64,000 bases of DNA from Deltaproteobacteria bacterium (GCA_030694465.1 JAUXYJ010000006.1:1-64000); one strand, 5' to 3'; counted from the first letter of the stretch, positions 29,347 through 39,070 are shown. Numbers and translations are program-made. Notes: generated from the sequence alone by a model not told the origin.

Positions 29347-30201
29347 CTACCCTGCGTCAACGCCTGTCACGCTGCGCATCGCGACCCGAACGATCGCGGC
29401 CACGAGGGCGAGCCAAGCGACCGTGGTCGCGCGGCGGTCTTCTCGTGCGACGCGTCTCACTTCGGCGTGAAAAATCACTACGAAAAATCCAACGAAGGGC
29501 AGCGCGGGCAGAGGCCTACGCAGGAGCAAAACAGCGGCGCCTGCTGCGATCAATCCGAGCCAGACCGCGAGGCTCATCCGCGCGATGCTCAGGCGATGCT
29601 TGACCGCGGCCGCGAGGTAGAGCCCTGCAAAGATCCCGTCGCCGACGCCAAGCATGGGCTCGATGTGTCTCTGCGCGTCCACCGCGGCGCTCACCGCGAG
29701 GACCCGCAACCACCGTGGGTCTGGCGTCGTCGCGAGGGCGTGCGTGGGGCCCTCTGGCGAGAGCGCGCTCCACAGGTCCACGGCGCTCGAGAGCAACGCG
29801 ACGACCAGCAAATGGCTCGCAGCGGGCACGCGAGATCCCACCGCGACGCCCACCGTCGAACCCAACAATAACACCGCCGCGCTCGAGGCAAACGCAGCCC
29901 ACGGGTCTAAGTTAGGTGATAATACAAATCCCGCAATTGCCAGCAAAATTGCAGCGAGAATACCAATCCCAGTGTGCGCAATCGTCGGGGTCTCTCTGGC
30001 GCGCGAGGCCACCCAAGCGGCTACGCACGTCGCGGTGGCACAGCACCCATAGGCGAGGGCAAGGGATGCGAGCGGGTGTGCTGGCAACCAGACCGCGCAC
30101 GCATAGAGCAGCGCAAGCAGCGCGATGGCGGACGTGGGCGCCAGGGTGCGCAGGAGCTCGCGGACGGGCGCGCTCAAGGGCGCGCGTTGCTCGGTGCGCA
30201 C
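29347..30201 (-). CDS. Presenilin-like GxGD intramembrane aspartyl protease candidate
   Basis: The GTG at 30201 has AAAGG eight bases upstream and gives 284 residues with eight or nine hydrophobic helices. Three blocks match presenilin/SPP signatures in order. The first is AVDLWSALSPEGPTHAL (140-156, Asp142), resembling the presenilin helix-6 pattern YDLVAVLCPKGP. The second is LGVGDGIFAGLYL (184-196, Asp188), the GxGD motif. The third is PLPALPF (230-236), the PAL motif. Asp142 and Asp188 would be the catalytic pair. The Tyr of the usual YD is Val here. The start overlaps the upstream lipoprotein gene by 28 bp, so translation is probably coupled. Substrate unknown. A sequence profile search is needed to exclude chance. 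Confidence 0.78.
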   Translation of the reverse strand: MRTEQRAPLSAPVRELLRTLAPTSAIALLALLYACAVWLPAHPLASLALAYGCCATATCVAAWVASRARETPTIAHTGIGILAAILLAIAGFVLSPNLDPWAAFASSAAVLLLGSTVGVAVGSRVPAASHLLVVALLSSAVDLWSALSPEGPTHALATTPDPRWLRVLAVSAAVDAQRHIEPMLGVGDGIFAGLYLAAAVKHRLSIARMSLAVWLGLIAAGAAVLLLRRPLPALPFVGFFVVIFHAEVRRVAREDRRATTVAWLALVAAIVRVAMRSVTGVDAG

Positions 30202-33137
30202 TCGATGGACCTTTCGCCTCGTGGACCTGTTGGGCGCACGCGCAGCTCTCCGCCGTGTGCCTCGAGATCGAGGGGGCCGAGCCGTGAGATCGTCAGCTGA
30301 TTGCGTGCGTTTCCGAGCAACGAGTGCTCGACCGAGACACGGCGGATGCACCAACTGGCGTGATCAAAGCTGAGCTCAGTGCGCACGCCGTCGTGCCCGG
30401 TGAGCTCGGAGTTAGACGGCCCCACCGAGGCAAAAATTCGCACATTGTGTGCGTCCGCTTGTGTGATCGCGAGTAGAGAATTTGCTGGGATTTCTTCGTG
30501 ATAGTCACTGCAAATTCGCAGCCGTGTGGGGACCGGTGAGAGCGGCCGCGCCGGGGTCTCTGGGCTCTCGATAAAGTGCAGCGTGTGTGGGGGGCGTGCG
30601 GGCAGAATGACTAAGCCCTCGCGGGCTCCTTCGATGGCCAACGCACGCCACTCAAGCTCGCCTTCGGCCCAGACGAAGCTGCGGGTGGACTCGATCCTGC
30701 CGTTGCTGTCTACCCGCACGATCACGTCGGCGCGGCGCTCGCGGATGCTGCGCGGGTCGATGGTGCGCAGGCCTGTTGTGTCGTCGAGCGCGCCCGAGGC
30801 GTAGTGCAAGACGAAGTGCGTGGCGTCCCGGGCGTAGAGCGCGCGCAGAAGAAAGCTGAAGCCATGGCTCTGTGGGCGCGTGAGCCAATCGGTGGATGTC
30901 AGCGCCGTGGGTGGGTGGCTGCGCGTGAGGGCCGCGAGATCACAGCGCTGGGGTGTCATCGCGTTGCGCGTGGCAAAACACCGCTCAATCAGCGCGGTCT
31001 GTCCGCTGACCCAGCGGGCAAACCACTGGGACGAAGACACAGGAGCCTGCACGGACTCAAACGTGGGGAAGGCGCCGGTCGTGCGCGCGCTGAAGGGGCC
31101 CTGTGCGTTGTGACCGCCCCAGCTCCATCCGGTGGGTTGCGTCTGGATCCATCCTCCGGTGCCCATGCGATGGACCGGCGCACCCTGGGCTTGGACCTCG
31201 GTGGCGCCGCAACGATACGACGGAAAGCTCATGCCCGAGGGGCTCGCGCTGGCCGTCACCGCGGCTGCGCTGTGGGGCGTGACGGCCGCCGTGAGGACCC
31301 TCGGAGGGGGCTGACCGATGAGCGATTCGCTGGCCCAGACCATGAGGTTCTCGACGCTGCATGCGTAGGCCGTACAGAACACGCGGGGCGGGGTCTGATG
31401 GGGCAGGGGCGCGACACGGTGTGTGCTGTGCGGTTCGTGTGCAGCCAGACGCACGGGTTGCCAATGGATGCCGCCGTCTTCGGTGATCTGTGTGTGCGTG
31501 GGGTCTGTGCCGACGGCGACTCCGCGGAGGGCGGTCGCCATGGCGAGCTCTCGGGTGTTCGGTGGCAGAGGCCGCACGTTCAGCAGTTCGTGTGCGTTTC
31601 CCAAGACAAGATAGCGCTCTTGCCCACGGCTCCCGAGCGCCCAGAAGGTGCCGTCGGAGGTAAACGCGCCGCGCTCCATCGCGATCGAGGGCCGCAGGAT
31701 GCGAGAGCCCCCCACACGATCGCCAATGCGCTGTACGCGGAGGGGCACCGCGAGGCCTGTGCGCTGCAATCCCTCGCTGCTCTGAAACACAACGTAGGGC
31801 CCATACGCTGCGACAAACGTCGCGCGCCGGTCCACGTCCACGTTGTGCCAAGAGGTCCCGTCAAAGTGGCACCAGCGCGTGCTGTCGGCCGAAGCGCGCC
31901 CGTCGCAGGCCGAAAACTGCCAGATGCCTACGCCGTCATTCGAGGTCGCGAGGCTGCCCCACGCGAGCATCGACGGAGACGTGGGCAGCGCCAACCAGGG
32001 CTCGATGCCGTCGCCCACGTAGAGCGCCGCTTGGTGAGCCATGGTGGCGTCGCGGCAGATGGCCAGCAGACGATCACGTAGCGGCAGATAGCGACAGAGC
32101 AGCCCGGGAGGATCTACCCGCTGGAGGTCTTCGCCCACGCGCGAGATCCCAAGCTGATCTTCGCCATAGTGGTGCCCTCGCATCAGCGCGCCCAGTCGCT
32201 CGTTCGAGGGCCTCGGCGAGAGAGAGACATACACTCGGTCGCCCAACGCGAAGCTGTCGCGCATGAGCATTTTGGCGCGCGGCGCGGGGCCATCGCGCAG
32301 CAGCGCTTGCCTCAATTGCTGCGCGTCTGGGCCTCGATAGTCCCAGCCCGCGGCGATGCCCTCAAACGGCACAGGAGCACCGTGGGCCGTGACTCTCCAC
32401 TGCGAGTCTCGGGTCCGGACGACAAATCCCTCGCCCTCAGGCAGCACCTCAAGCGCGGCTTGCCCGCCGAGTGACATGGGCTCCCAGCCGAGACCACCGT
32501 CACGCGTGCGCAACAATTGCCCTGGTGAGAGCACCGCGAGGCCAAAGCGATCGGTCACAAATCCCGCATCAATAATCAGTCCATTGGCAAAGTTAGCTCG
32601 ACGCAAGCCCTCGCGTGAGCCGATCCACAGGTTGCGTGATTCGTCTCGGACCGTGAGCCTCCCTGTGCTCACGTAGGCGCTCTCTAAGTGCGCCCCGTCG
32701 GTTTGCCCTACGCGCGTCATGGGACCGGTGAAATAGCCGCTGTGATAGAGGGCGCCGTCGCGCGCTGCGAAGAGCCACCCGTCTGTCACACGCGCGCTCC
32801 CGAGCAGCCCTCCGTACGCGATGTCCGAGGCAAACGTGAGGGTCTCTTCACGCATTCGTGCGCGCATTCCGCCGTAGAGCACATAGAGCGTCCCGTCGGC
32901 CTCGATGCCCTCAGCTTGCGAGAGGGGTTCGAGCAATCCATCCGAGCCATAGATCTGCCAGCGGTCCGCGGGTTGTTGGGGCGCAGAGGGAAGAAGAGCA
33001 GAACGCGAATCACGATTTTCTGTGCGAATTTGCTGTGTCAATCGTGATGAGCGCCAAGCGACTCGCGAGCACGACCACAGCGCTGAGCCAGCCAGCACAG
33101 CCGCTGCGAGAGATCGTGAGTGAGTGCAGAGCCACAT
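30174..33137 (-). CDS. Large lipoprotein with Asp-box (BNR/YCF48-like) motifs
   Basis: The 987-residue protein starts MWLCTHSRSLAAAVLAG and has a lipobox-like ALWSC, so it is probably exported and lipid-anchored. It has repeated beta-propeller-like stretches with Asp-box patterns such as LRTRDGGLGWEPM and ITEDGGIHWQPV, found in sialidase/YCF48-type propellers. Enzyme residues of sialidases were not recognised. The 3' end overlaps the presenilin-like gene by 28 bp, and a Ser/Thr kinase lies 54 bp upstream on the same strand. Function unknown. It is a candidate partner of the membrane protease. Confidence 0.75.
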   Translation of the reverse strand: MWLCTHSRSLAAAVLAGSALWSCSRVAWRSSRLTQQIRTENRDSRSALLPSAPQQPADRWQIYGSDGLLEPLSQAEGIEADGTLYVLYGGMRARMREETLTFASDIAYGGLLGSARVTDGWLFAARDGALYHSGYFTGPMTRVGQTDGAHLESAYVSTGRLTVRDESRNLWIGSREGLRRANFANGLIIDAGFVTDRFGLAVLSPGQLLRTRDGGLGWEPMSLGGQAALEVLPEGEGFVVRTRDSQWRVTAHGAPVPFEGIAAGWDYRGPDAQQLRQALLRDGPAPRAKMLMRDSFALGDRVYVSLSPRPSNERLGALMRGHHYGEDQLGISRVGEDLQRVDPPGLLCRYLPLRDRLLAICRDATMAHQAALYVGDGIEPWLALPTSPSMLAWGSLATSNDGVGIWQFSACDGRASADSTRWCHFDGTSWHNVDVDRRATFVAAYGPYVVFQSSEGLQRTGLAVPLRVQRIGDRVGGSRILRPSIAMERGAFTSDGTFWALGSRGQERYLVLGNAHELLNVRPLPPNTRELAMATALRGVAVGTDPTHTQITEDGGIHWQPVRLAAHEPHSTHRVAPLPHQTPPRVFCTAYACSVENLMVWASESLIGQPPPRVLTAAVTPHSAAAVTASASPSGMSFPSYRCGATEVQAQGAPVHRMGTGGWIQTQPTGWSWGGHNAQGPFSARTTGAFPTFESVQAPVSSSQWFARWVSGQTALIERCFATRNAMTPQRCDLAALTRSHPPTALTSTDWLTRPQSHGFSFLLRALYARDATHFVLHYASGALDDTTGLRTIDPRSIRERRADVIVRVDSNGRIESTRSFVWAEGELEWRALAIEGAREGLVILPARPPHTLHFIESPETPARPLSPVPTRLRICSDYHEEIPANSLLAITQADAHNVRIFASVGPSNSELTGHDGVRTELSFDHASWCIRRVSVEHSLLGNARNQLTISRLGPLDLEAHGGELRVRPTGPRGERSIECAPSNARP

Positions 33138-33190
33138 CCCAGAGACACTCTAAACTGCAATGTGCCCAAAGGGCGCGCGGGCGTCGCGAT

Positions 33191-34675
33191 TCAGCGCAAG
33201 ATCGCGAGGACTGACACCGCGAGCGACGAAACAAACAACGCTGTACCGCCCACAAACATCGAGAAGCCAAGCCACGGATTGCGGTCGACAAAGCGGCCTG
33301 CTTCACGGGTCATGCGCTTGGTCATGGTGACAGGGCATTGGACGTGGATTTTGCCAGTCAGAATGTCCTGCAGGTAGTTCACCAGCTCGGTCGCGTTCTG
33401 AAATCGCAGGTTGGGATCACTCTGCAATCCCTTGGCAAACAAGTGCAGATACTCAGCGGGCGGGAGCTGCGCGCCCTGGTACCACCCGTGGGTGGTCACG
33501 GCCGATGCGCCATCAAGAACACCCGCGATCATCGCGGCCACCGTGGTCTTGTCGTACAAATAGTGCCGCAGACTCAAGAGCTCGTGCAGCAAGACCACCG
33601 CGGCGAAGAGGTCGGTGCGCTCGTCGATTTGGTCGTTGAGCCCACGCGCCTGCTCGGGTGCCATGTACGCGGGTGTTCCGATCAGTGCGCCGTGACGCGT
33701 CGTAAACGCGCGGCCCCGGGGGCTCTCGGTGATGTCCTTTTCGTCGGTGTCTCCGCCGCGTTCGCCGGCCTTCTTGGTGGACTTGGCGATGCCCCAGTCC
33801 ATGAGCACCACCTCGCCGTAGCGTCCCACCATCACGTTGGCGGGCTTGATGTCCCGGTGGACAATGCCGTTGGCGTGCGCGTACTGAAGCGCGCGCAAAA
33901 CCCCCATAAACACCTCGACGCGGTACTCGACCGAGTACTTCGCGAGGTACTCTGCGTTGCCCTCGCGGAGCTTGTCGATCACGCCTTCGAGCGTCTCGCC
34001 CTCGAGGTATTTCATCACCAAAAAGAAGCGCCCCGAGCTGTCGAGACCCACATCATGGATGGGCACAATGTTGGGGTGCTCAAGCTGCCCCACGATGTGC
34101 ACTTCGTCGACGAACCGCGCGATGGCCGCGGGGGAGAGTGACTCGGTGTACATGCGCTTGACCGCGACCCTTCGGCCGATGTCTTCGTCGAGCGCGAGGT
34201 CGACTTCGCCCATGCCGCCCACGCCGAGCTGCTTGACCGAGGCGTAGCGCTCTTTGTTGCGAGGGATCAGGCGCAGCCCATGGTCGTCTTCTTCGACCGA
34301 GGGCAAGACCGTGGTGACGCGCCCGCTGAGCGTCTGTGTGGGCGAAGCGGTCGAGAGCTTGCTGGGCTCGGAGTCGGCCGCGAGCGTTGCGTCAAACGGA
34401 CTGTGCCCATGGTTTTCTTCGTTCTCGTTGCGTGTACGCAACACCTCGGGGAGCACGGCGCTCGCGGGCGTCATCGGTGGGCTCACAACGGGGACCACGC
34501 GCGGGGCGCTCACAGGAGAGCTCGAAGGAGCAATCGACGGAGGGGCGTCTTGATCGTAGCCGACGGTCTGTCTCAGCGAGTCGAGGACCTTGGCTGGCTT
34601 TTGAGCCACCGGAGGGGGCGCGTTGTCGTACCCCATCGTCTGCGCGAGGGGATTGATGGGAGGTTTGTTGCTCAT
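33191..34675 (-). CDS. Ser/Thr protein kinase with duplicated N-terminal QTxGYD motif and C-terminal TM helices
   Basis: The ATG at 34675 gives 494 residues. The N-terminal tail has two similar segments, AQTMGYDNAPP (11-21) and RQTVGYDQDAPP (35-46), then a Pro/Ser-rich linker. The kinase domain (about 145-410) has LGVGGMGEVDLA, VAVKRM, HRDIKPAN, MDWGIAK (DFG replaced by DWG, Asp kept) and MAPEQARG. The C-terminus has hydrophobic helices (FSMFVGGTALFVSSLAVSV). It is probably membrane-anchored and active. It leads a minus-strand run that continues into the lipoprotein, the presenilin-like protein, hydratase and thiolase. Confidence 0.9.
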   Translation of the reverse strand: MSNKPPINPLAQTMGYDNAPPPVAQKPAKVLDSLRQTVGYDQDAPPSIAPSSSPVSAPRVVPVVSPPMTPASAVLPEVLRTRNENEENHGHSPFDATLAADSEPSKLSTASPTQTLSGRVTTVLPSVEEDDHGLRLIPRNKERYASVKQLGVGGMGEVDLALDEDIGRRVAVKRMYTESLSPAAIARFVDEVHIVGQLEHPNIVPIHDVGLDSSGRFFLVMKYLEGETLEGVIDKLREGNAEYLAKYSVEYRVEVFMGVLRALQYAHANGIVHRDIKPANVMVGRYGEVVLMDWGIAKSTKKAGERGGDTDEKDITESPRGRAFTTRHGALIGTPAYMAPEQARGLNDQIDERTDLFAAVVLLHELLSLRHYLYDKTTVAAMIAGVLDGASAVTTHGWYQGAQLPPAEYLHLFAKGLQSDPNLRFQNATELVNYLQDILTGKIHVQCPVTMTKRMTREAGRFVDRNPWLGFSMFVGGTALFVSSLAVSVLAILR

Positions 34676-34960
34676 GAGGACGAGGACTCCGGTGATGCGC
34701 GAGCGAAGAAGAGCGACGGATTGCGAACGATAGTGACACACCGCTTGCGTTGGGAGATGTGCTTGCGATTCTTCACAAAGCGAGACCCACACGAGACGCC
34801 ACGGTGCGCAAGGTGGCTAGCGGATCATCCGGCGAGCGCGTTGTGTGCATCGTGAACCGTCATTCACTCTGCAAATATCCCAGCCAAACAGTGACGAACG
34901 ACGGCAGCAATCGGTCTAACTTCGCGTAGTGTCTACCCAGACAGGATCGCCCAACAGCCT

Positions 34961-37900
34961 ATGCTTCGAGCACACTCTCTCTTCGGTTTTGCCCTCGCCT
35001 CTGCGGGTCTCTCGGCCCTTGTATTGGCTCCCTCCACGGCGTGTGCGCAGGGACAGAGCGGTGTCACGCTGGGTGCGAATCTCAGCGTGGGCGCAACGAG
35101 CAGCGCAGTGGCAACGCGCGCGCAGGCCAACGCGTCGCTCGCGGTAAGGGGCCCCACGCGCAGCGAAATCGCCGCGATTTTTGGGCAGGTTCCGCTGCGC
35201 GTGAGCGCCTATGTGGGCGCGGGTTGGACCTCGTCGTGGGAGCGCCCGAGGCTCGATGGCTACGCGGTTGAGCTCGGTGGATCGCTCGGTGCGTGGGCCA
35301 CGCGGTATCTCGCGATCGAGGCCCGCGGGAGTTATCTCGGGCTGCTCCACCGCGTGAGTGACGCGAACCTCGATGGTCGCGCGGACACGGCGGTCCCGAC
35401 GCTCAATGGCCTGCTCGCGATGGGACAACTGCGGCTCAGGTTGCTTGAAGACGAGCTGAAGCTCCGCCGCGCATGGAGCCTCACGGTGGGCGGCGGCGCG
35501 TTTGTTCCGTTGGCCAACACGGACACACGAGGGGTCGCGCCGGTGCTCGAGGCGTCGATCGCGCGGCACGTCGGTGTGCTCGACCAGCATGGCTCTGCGG
35601 CGGATATTTCGGTGGAGCTTCGTGCGCGAACGGGTCTCGGTTCGCTTGCAGATTACCAGAGTATTATCGCGTCGTTGGGTGTCGCATGGGATGGCAACCA
35701 GCCCACTGGGTCAGCGCCAAGCCACAGCGTCGGTTACCGACCGGGGCACACCGCGGGCCTCGAGGCGCTCGTCGGTGGCTTCTTCTCGCCCTTCGCGAGA
35801 CCCATGAGCAGCGCGCTCTTGAACGGCGCAGGGGGCGGCGTGGCGGCGAGCGCGGGGATTGTATTTTCACCTGGATTTGAGCTCATCGCGCGAGGTGGTT
35901 ACCTCGGCCGTGGCCCTGGGCGCACCGGCGATGACTGGCTGCACATGGGCTTCGTTGAGGGCGGGCTGCGTGCACGTTGGTACCTGTTCTTTGCAGAGGG
36001 CGATGGCGGGATCACCGCGCCCTTCGGCACCTATCGAGATCAGGTCCAGACCACCCCGCATGTGAGCGCCGCGTTGGGCCTTCGCGTGCCCTTCAACGCC
36101 CCCAACGAGCCCGGATTTCGCTTTGTGACCGCGGTGCGCGGCCGCGTGGGTCTGAGCCCCGAGCGCACGATGGACGGGCTGTTCTTTACCGCGGGCTTCG
36201 AGTTCGAGGGGGGCGATCATCACGCGGCGTTTCCGCAGCCCGTGCGGCTGTCCGCGCCGAGCGTCAGTGGGTCGCTCGCGGCGCGTCCGTTGTCGCCCTC
36301 TGGGCCTGGCGCGCGTGGAGCAGGGGCGATCACGCTCTTTGAGCCAGCGCGTATTCCGCTAGCGATTTCTCTAGGGATTCAGGGTGGCTACATCGCCCCC
36401 ATGCGCGGGATCCCGTTGCAACGCACGCAGGGTGAGCTCTCGGTGACGGCGAGCTACACGCCCTGGCATTGGCTCGCGCTCGACGCGCGCGCGGCGTACA
36501 TGGGCGCAGCGGGGCGCACCGAAGACCTCGACAGTGACGGAACACAAGACGTCGTTCGCCCAGGATTTGGCGGGGTCTTGCTCTCTCTCGGGCCGCGCTT
36601 TCGCTGGCTCACTGACACGTACAGCCAGCGCACGGGGTGGAGCTTTGCGCTCGCCGGCGGCGTGATGTTGCCCGCGGTGGGGAGTGCCACCGTGCGCGGC
36701 GTGGGCGCGACGGCCGAGGCGGCGATCGCGCGCGAGGTGGCCTTCTCGGTTGGACCACGGAGCGTCTTCGGAGTCGGGCTTGAGCTGCGAGGTCGCACGG
36801 GATTTGGCGCGTGGGGCGACTATCAATCGGTGCTCTTTGGAGCGAAATTATGGTGGGAAGGCGACGTCGCGTTGGGTCGCTCGTCCGCAGAGGCCTCGGT
36901 GCCAGGATGGCGTCCGGGACACACGCTGGCTCTGGATGGCGGCGCGGCGATTTTTCCGCTCGGGACACGTCGCAGCAACGGCGCGAACTATTTTGGCACC
37001 CTCGGTGCGCACGTTGGGCTGCGCGCTGGACTTGTGTTTTCGCCGGGATTTGAGTGGTCCCTGCGGGGCGGTTGGCTCCATCGTCCGGGAGCAGGCACAC
37101 GCGATGACCTCGCCGCGCTCACCCTTGAGACGGGGCCACGCATGCGAATGGGCTGGATTTCGGCTCGCGCAATGGCCGGCTATGCCTCGGTCATCGGCAC
37201 GCACCGAGACGAGGTCGCCAGCGTGTTCTATGCCGGCGGTGGCGTCGAAGGCCGCTTCGCCATCACCGAACACTGGCGGATTTTGCTGGGTCTCGAGGGT
37301 CGCTTCGCCCTCGCCAGTGAGCGCGCGCTTGACCACATCGCGTTTACGCTGGGCTTCGAGTTCGAGGGAGGGCCTCACCGCGCTGTCCCGTTTGCGAGCG
37401 CGCCGAGCACACCTCCGCCGCGCACGCTCCCATCGTTTGAGCGCCCCAACGTCACGCCAAACCAGGCGCCTACGCCCGGAGTCAACGTGGTGACTCAGCG
37501 ACCCGGCGACGTCGCCGGAGGTGCCACGGTAGGTGCCACGGTGGGTGCCTCGGTGGGCGTCATTGCGCCCGTGCGCATCGCGCTCTCTACGGGTATTTTT
37601 GCAGGGCCACGTGGCATTGGGACGCACGACCTCGACGGCATGGGCGGCGCGCATCACCTCACGGTGGGCTGGGTCCCGAGGCGCTGGTTGTCTCTTGAGC
37701 TCAACGGCGGGATTATGGCGAGCGCGGGCCATCGGCAAGACCGCAACGGGGACGGCGTGGTCGAGCTCGCGCGCGATGGGCTGGTGAATTTCACGCTCAC
37801 CGCGGGCCCTAGGTTTCGCGTGCTCGTCGATGATTTTGCGCGCTACGGCTGGAGCTTCGCGCTGGCCGGCGGCGTGATGGGTGGCGCTGCCGGAGTGGGA

Positions 37901-39070
37901 CCCTTGGGGGAGGTCGCGATCGGACGACACCTGGCCGCGATCACGGACTCGCACATGGCGCTCGAGTTTGGCGTCGAAGCGCGGGCACGCTTGGGCTGGA
38001 TTCCGCAGGCGAATACCACGGGATCTCTCGGTGAGTTCGCTCCCTCGATGACCGTCGCGCTCACCGCTGCGTGGGAGGCCAATGTGCACCGCAACAGCGC
38101 GCCCATGCACGACGCGCAGCTCGGTGAGACGCTCTCGCTTGAGTTCACCCCTGGGCTCGCGCTCGGCGGCGCTCTTCGCAACGGTCGCGCCCTGGGCTCG
38201 AGCATCAATCACCTGGCCGCACGCACGGGGCTTGTGTTTTCGCCGGGCTTTGAGTGGAGCGCGCGCGCTGGCTACGCGTTTCGCTCGGGCGAAAAAGACA
38301 CCGCGCAGTTCGAAGCGCTCTTTGCCGAGAGCGGCCCGAGGTTTCGTTGGGGATGGGCCTACGCAGAGCTCGCCGCGGGCTATGCGGGCTCGTTCGGTGC
38401 GTACCGCGACGAGGTCAACGGGTCCGCCATCGCGAGCGCCGCAGCGGGCGTGCGCTTTGGTCTCACCGGTGTGGGTCATCACTTTGGCGGATATGCTGGC
38501 GTGCAAGCGCGTGTTGGGCTGAGCGACGAGCGCGCGTACGACTCGTTGAGCCTGCAATTGGGCTTCGAGTTCGAAGGTGGACGCAGGCAAGCGGCGCCGT
38601 TTCCGCGGTGGTCTCTGCCAGAGTCACCGCGCGCGAATATCCCGACCCAGCGGCACGAGCTCGTGATCCCGAGGATCCCGACGCAGGTGCAAGCCGGCGG
38701 ATCTGTAGGTGTACAAATTCCCACGCAGGTTGAGCTCAACCTGGGCGGCACGGCTTCGCTCTCGGTGTTTGGCACCCAAGCCCAGCGCACGGTGCTTGTC
38801 CCAGGCGCCACGGTCGACAGCGCACCTTTTGGCTCTGGAATTTTGCTCACCGTTGAAGAGCTCAATGGTCTGCTCCCCCAGATGGACCCCTCGGTACGCG
38901 CGCTCCACGTTGAGCTCCGCACGGGCTCGGGAGCCCAAGCCCCCGCGCTCGAATCCGCCCTGCGCGCGGTGCTCAGCGCGCGCTACGGTGCGAGCCTCGT
39001 CGTGACCTCTCGCGTGGCCATCGCGGCGAGCGGCTCGGGGCGCTTTGAGCTGACCCTCTCTGCGCGCTAG
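34961..39070 (+). CDS. Giant protein of three tandem outer-membrane-like repeats
   Basis: The 1369-residue protein starts with a signal peptide (cleavage near STACA, residue 29). Three units of about 390-400 residues follow, each closing with GFEFEGG (FEFEGG starts at residues 413, 799 and 1202). Every unit contains FSPGFE, a GWSFALAGG or similar strand, and a Dx[DN]xDG loop (at 134, 522 and 927). Strand spacing and Gly/Tyr/Arg content suggest beta-barrels. Linkers are Pro/Thr-rich. The last 130 residues (VEELNGLLPQMDPSV) form a separate C-terminal domain. No family was recognised. The divergent neighbour is a Ser/Thr kinase. Confidence 0.75.
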   Translation: MLRAHSLFGFALASAGLSALVLAPSTACAQGQSGVTLGANLSVGATSSAVATRAQANASLAVRGPTRSEIAAIFGQVPLRVSAYVGAGWTSSWERPRLDGYAVELGGSLGAWATRYLAIEARGSYLGLLHRVSDANLDGRADTAVPTLNGLLAMGQLRLRLLEDELKLRRAWSLTVGGGAFVPLANTDTRGVAPVLEASIARHVGVLDQHGSAADISVELRARTGLGSLADYQSIIASLGVAWDGNQPTGSAPSHSVGYRPGHTAGLEALVGGFFSPFARPMSSALLNGAGGGVAASAGIVFSPGFELIARGGYLGRGPGRTGDDWLHMGFVEGGLRARWYLFFAEGDGGITAPFGTYRDQVQTTPHVSAALGLRVPFNAPNEPGFRFVTAVRGRVGLSPERTMDGLFFTAGFEFEGGDHHAAFPQPVRLSAPSVSGSLAARPLSPSGPGARGAGAITLFEPARIPLAISLGIQGGYIAPMRGIPLQRTQGELSVTASYTPWHWLALDARAAYMGAAGRTEDLDSDGTQDVVRPGFGGVLLSLGPRFRWLTDTYSQRTGWSFALAGGVMLPAVGSATVRGVGATAEAAIAREVAFSVGPRSVFGVGLELRGRTGFGAWGDYQSVLFGAKLWWEGDVALGRSSAEASVPGWRPGHTLALDGGAAIFPLGTRRSNGANYFGTLGAHVGLRAGLVFSPGFEWSLRGGWLHRPGAGTRDDLAALTLETGPRMRMGWISARAMAGYASVIGTHRDEVASVFYAGGGVEGRFAITEHWRILLGLEGRFALASERALDHIAFTLGFEFEGGPHRAVPFASAPSTPPPRTLPSFERPNVTPNQAPTPGVNVVTQRPGDVAGGATVGATVGASVGVIAPVRIALSTGIFAGPRGIGTHDLDGMGGAHHLTVGWVPRRWLSLELNGGIMASAGHRQDRNGDGVVELARDGLVNFTLTAGPRFRVLVDDFARYGWSFALAGGVMGGAAGVGPLGEVAIGRHLAAITDSHMALEFGVEARARLGWIPQANTTGSLGEFAPSMTVALTAAWEANVHRNSAPMHDAQLGETLSLEFTPGLALGGALRNGRALGSSINHLAARTGLVFSPGFEWSARAGYAFRSGEKDTAQFEALFAESGPRFRWGWAYAELAAGYAGSFGAYRDEVNGSAIASAAAGVRFGLTGVGHHFGGYAGVQARVGLSDERAYDSLSLQLGFEFEGGRRQAAPFPRWSLPESPRANIPTQRHELVIPRIPTQVQAGGSVGVQIPTQVELNLGGTASLSVFGTQAQRTVLVPGATVDSAPFGSGILLTVEELNGLLPQMDPSVRALHVELRTGSGAQAPALESALRAVLSARYGASLVVTSRVAIAASGSGRFELTLSAR

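Noticed and set aside
30804-32081. Plus-strand ORF of 425 codons
   Set aside because: Antisense to the large Asp-box lipoprotein and rich in Arg and Gly without any motif.
36848-38590. Minus-strand ORF of 580 codons
   Set aside because: Shadow of the triple-repeat outer-membrane-like protein. The real frame has a signal peptide and repeats.
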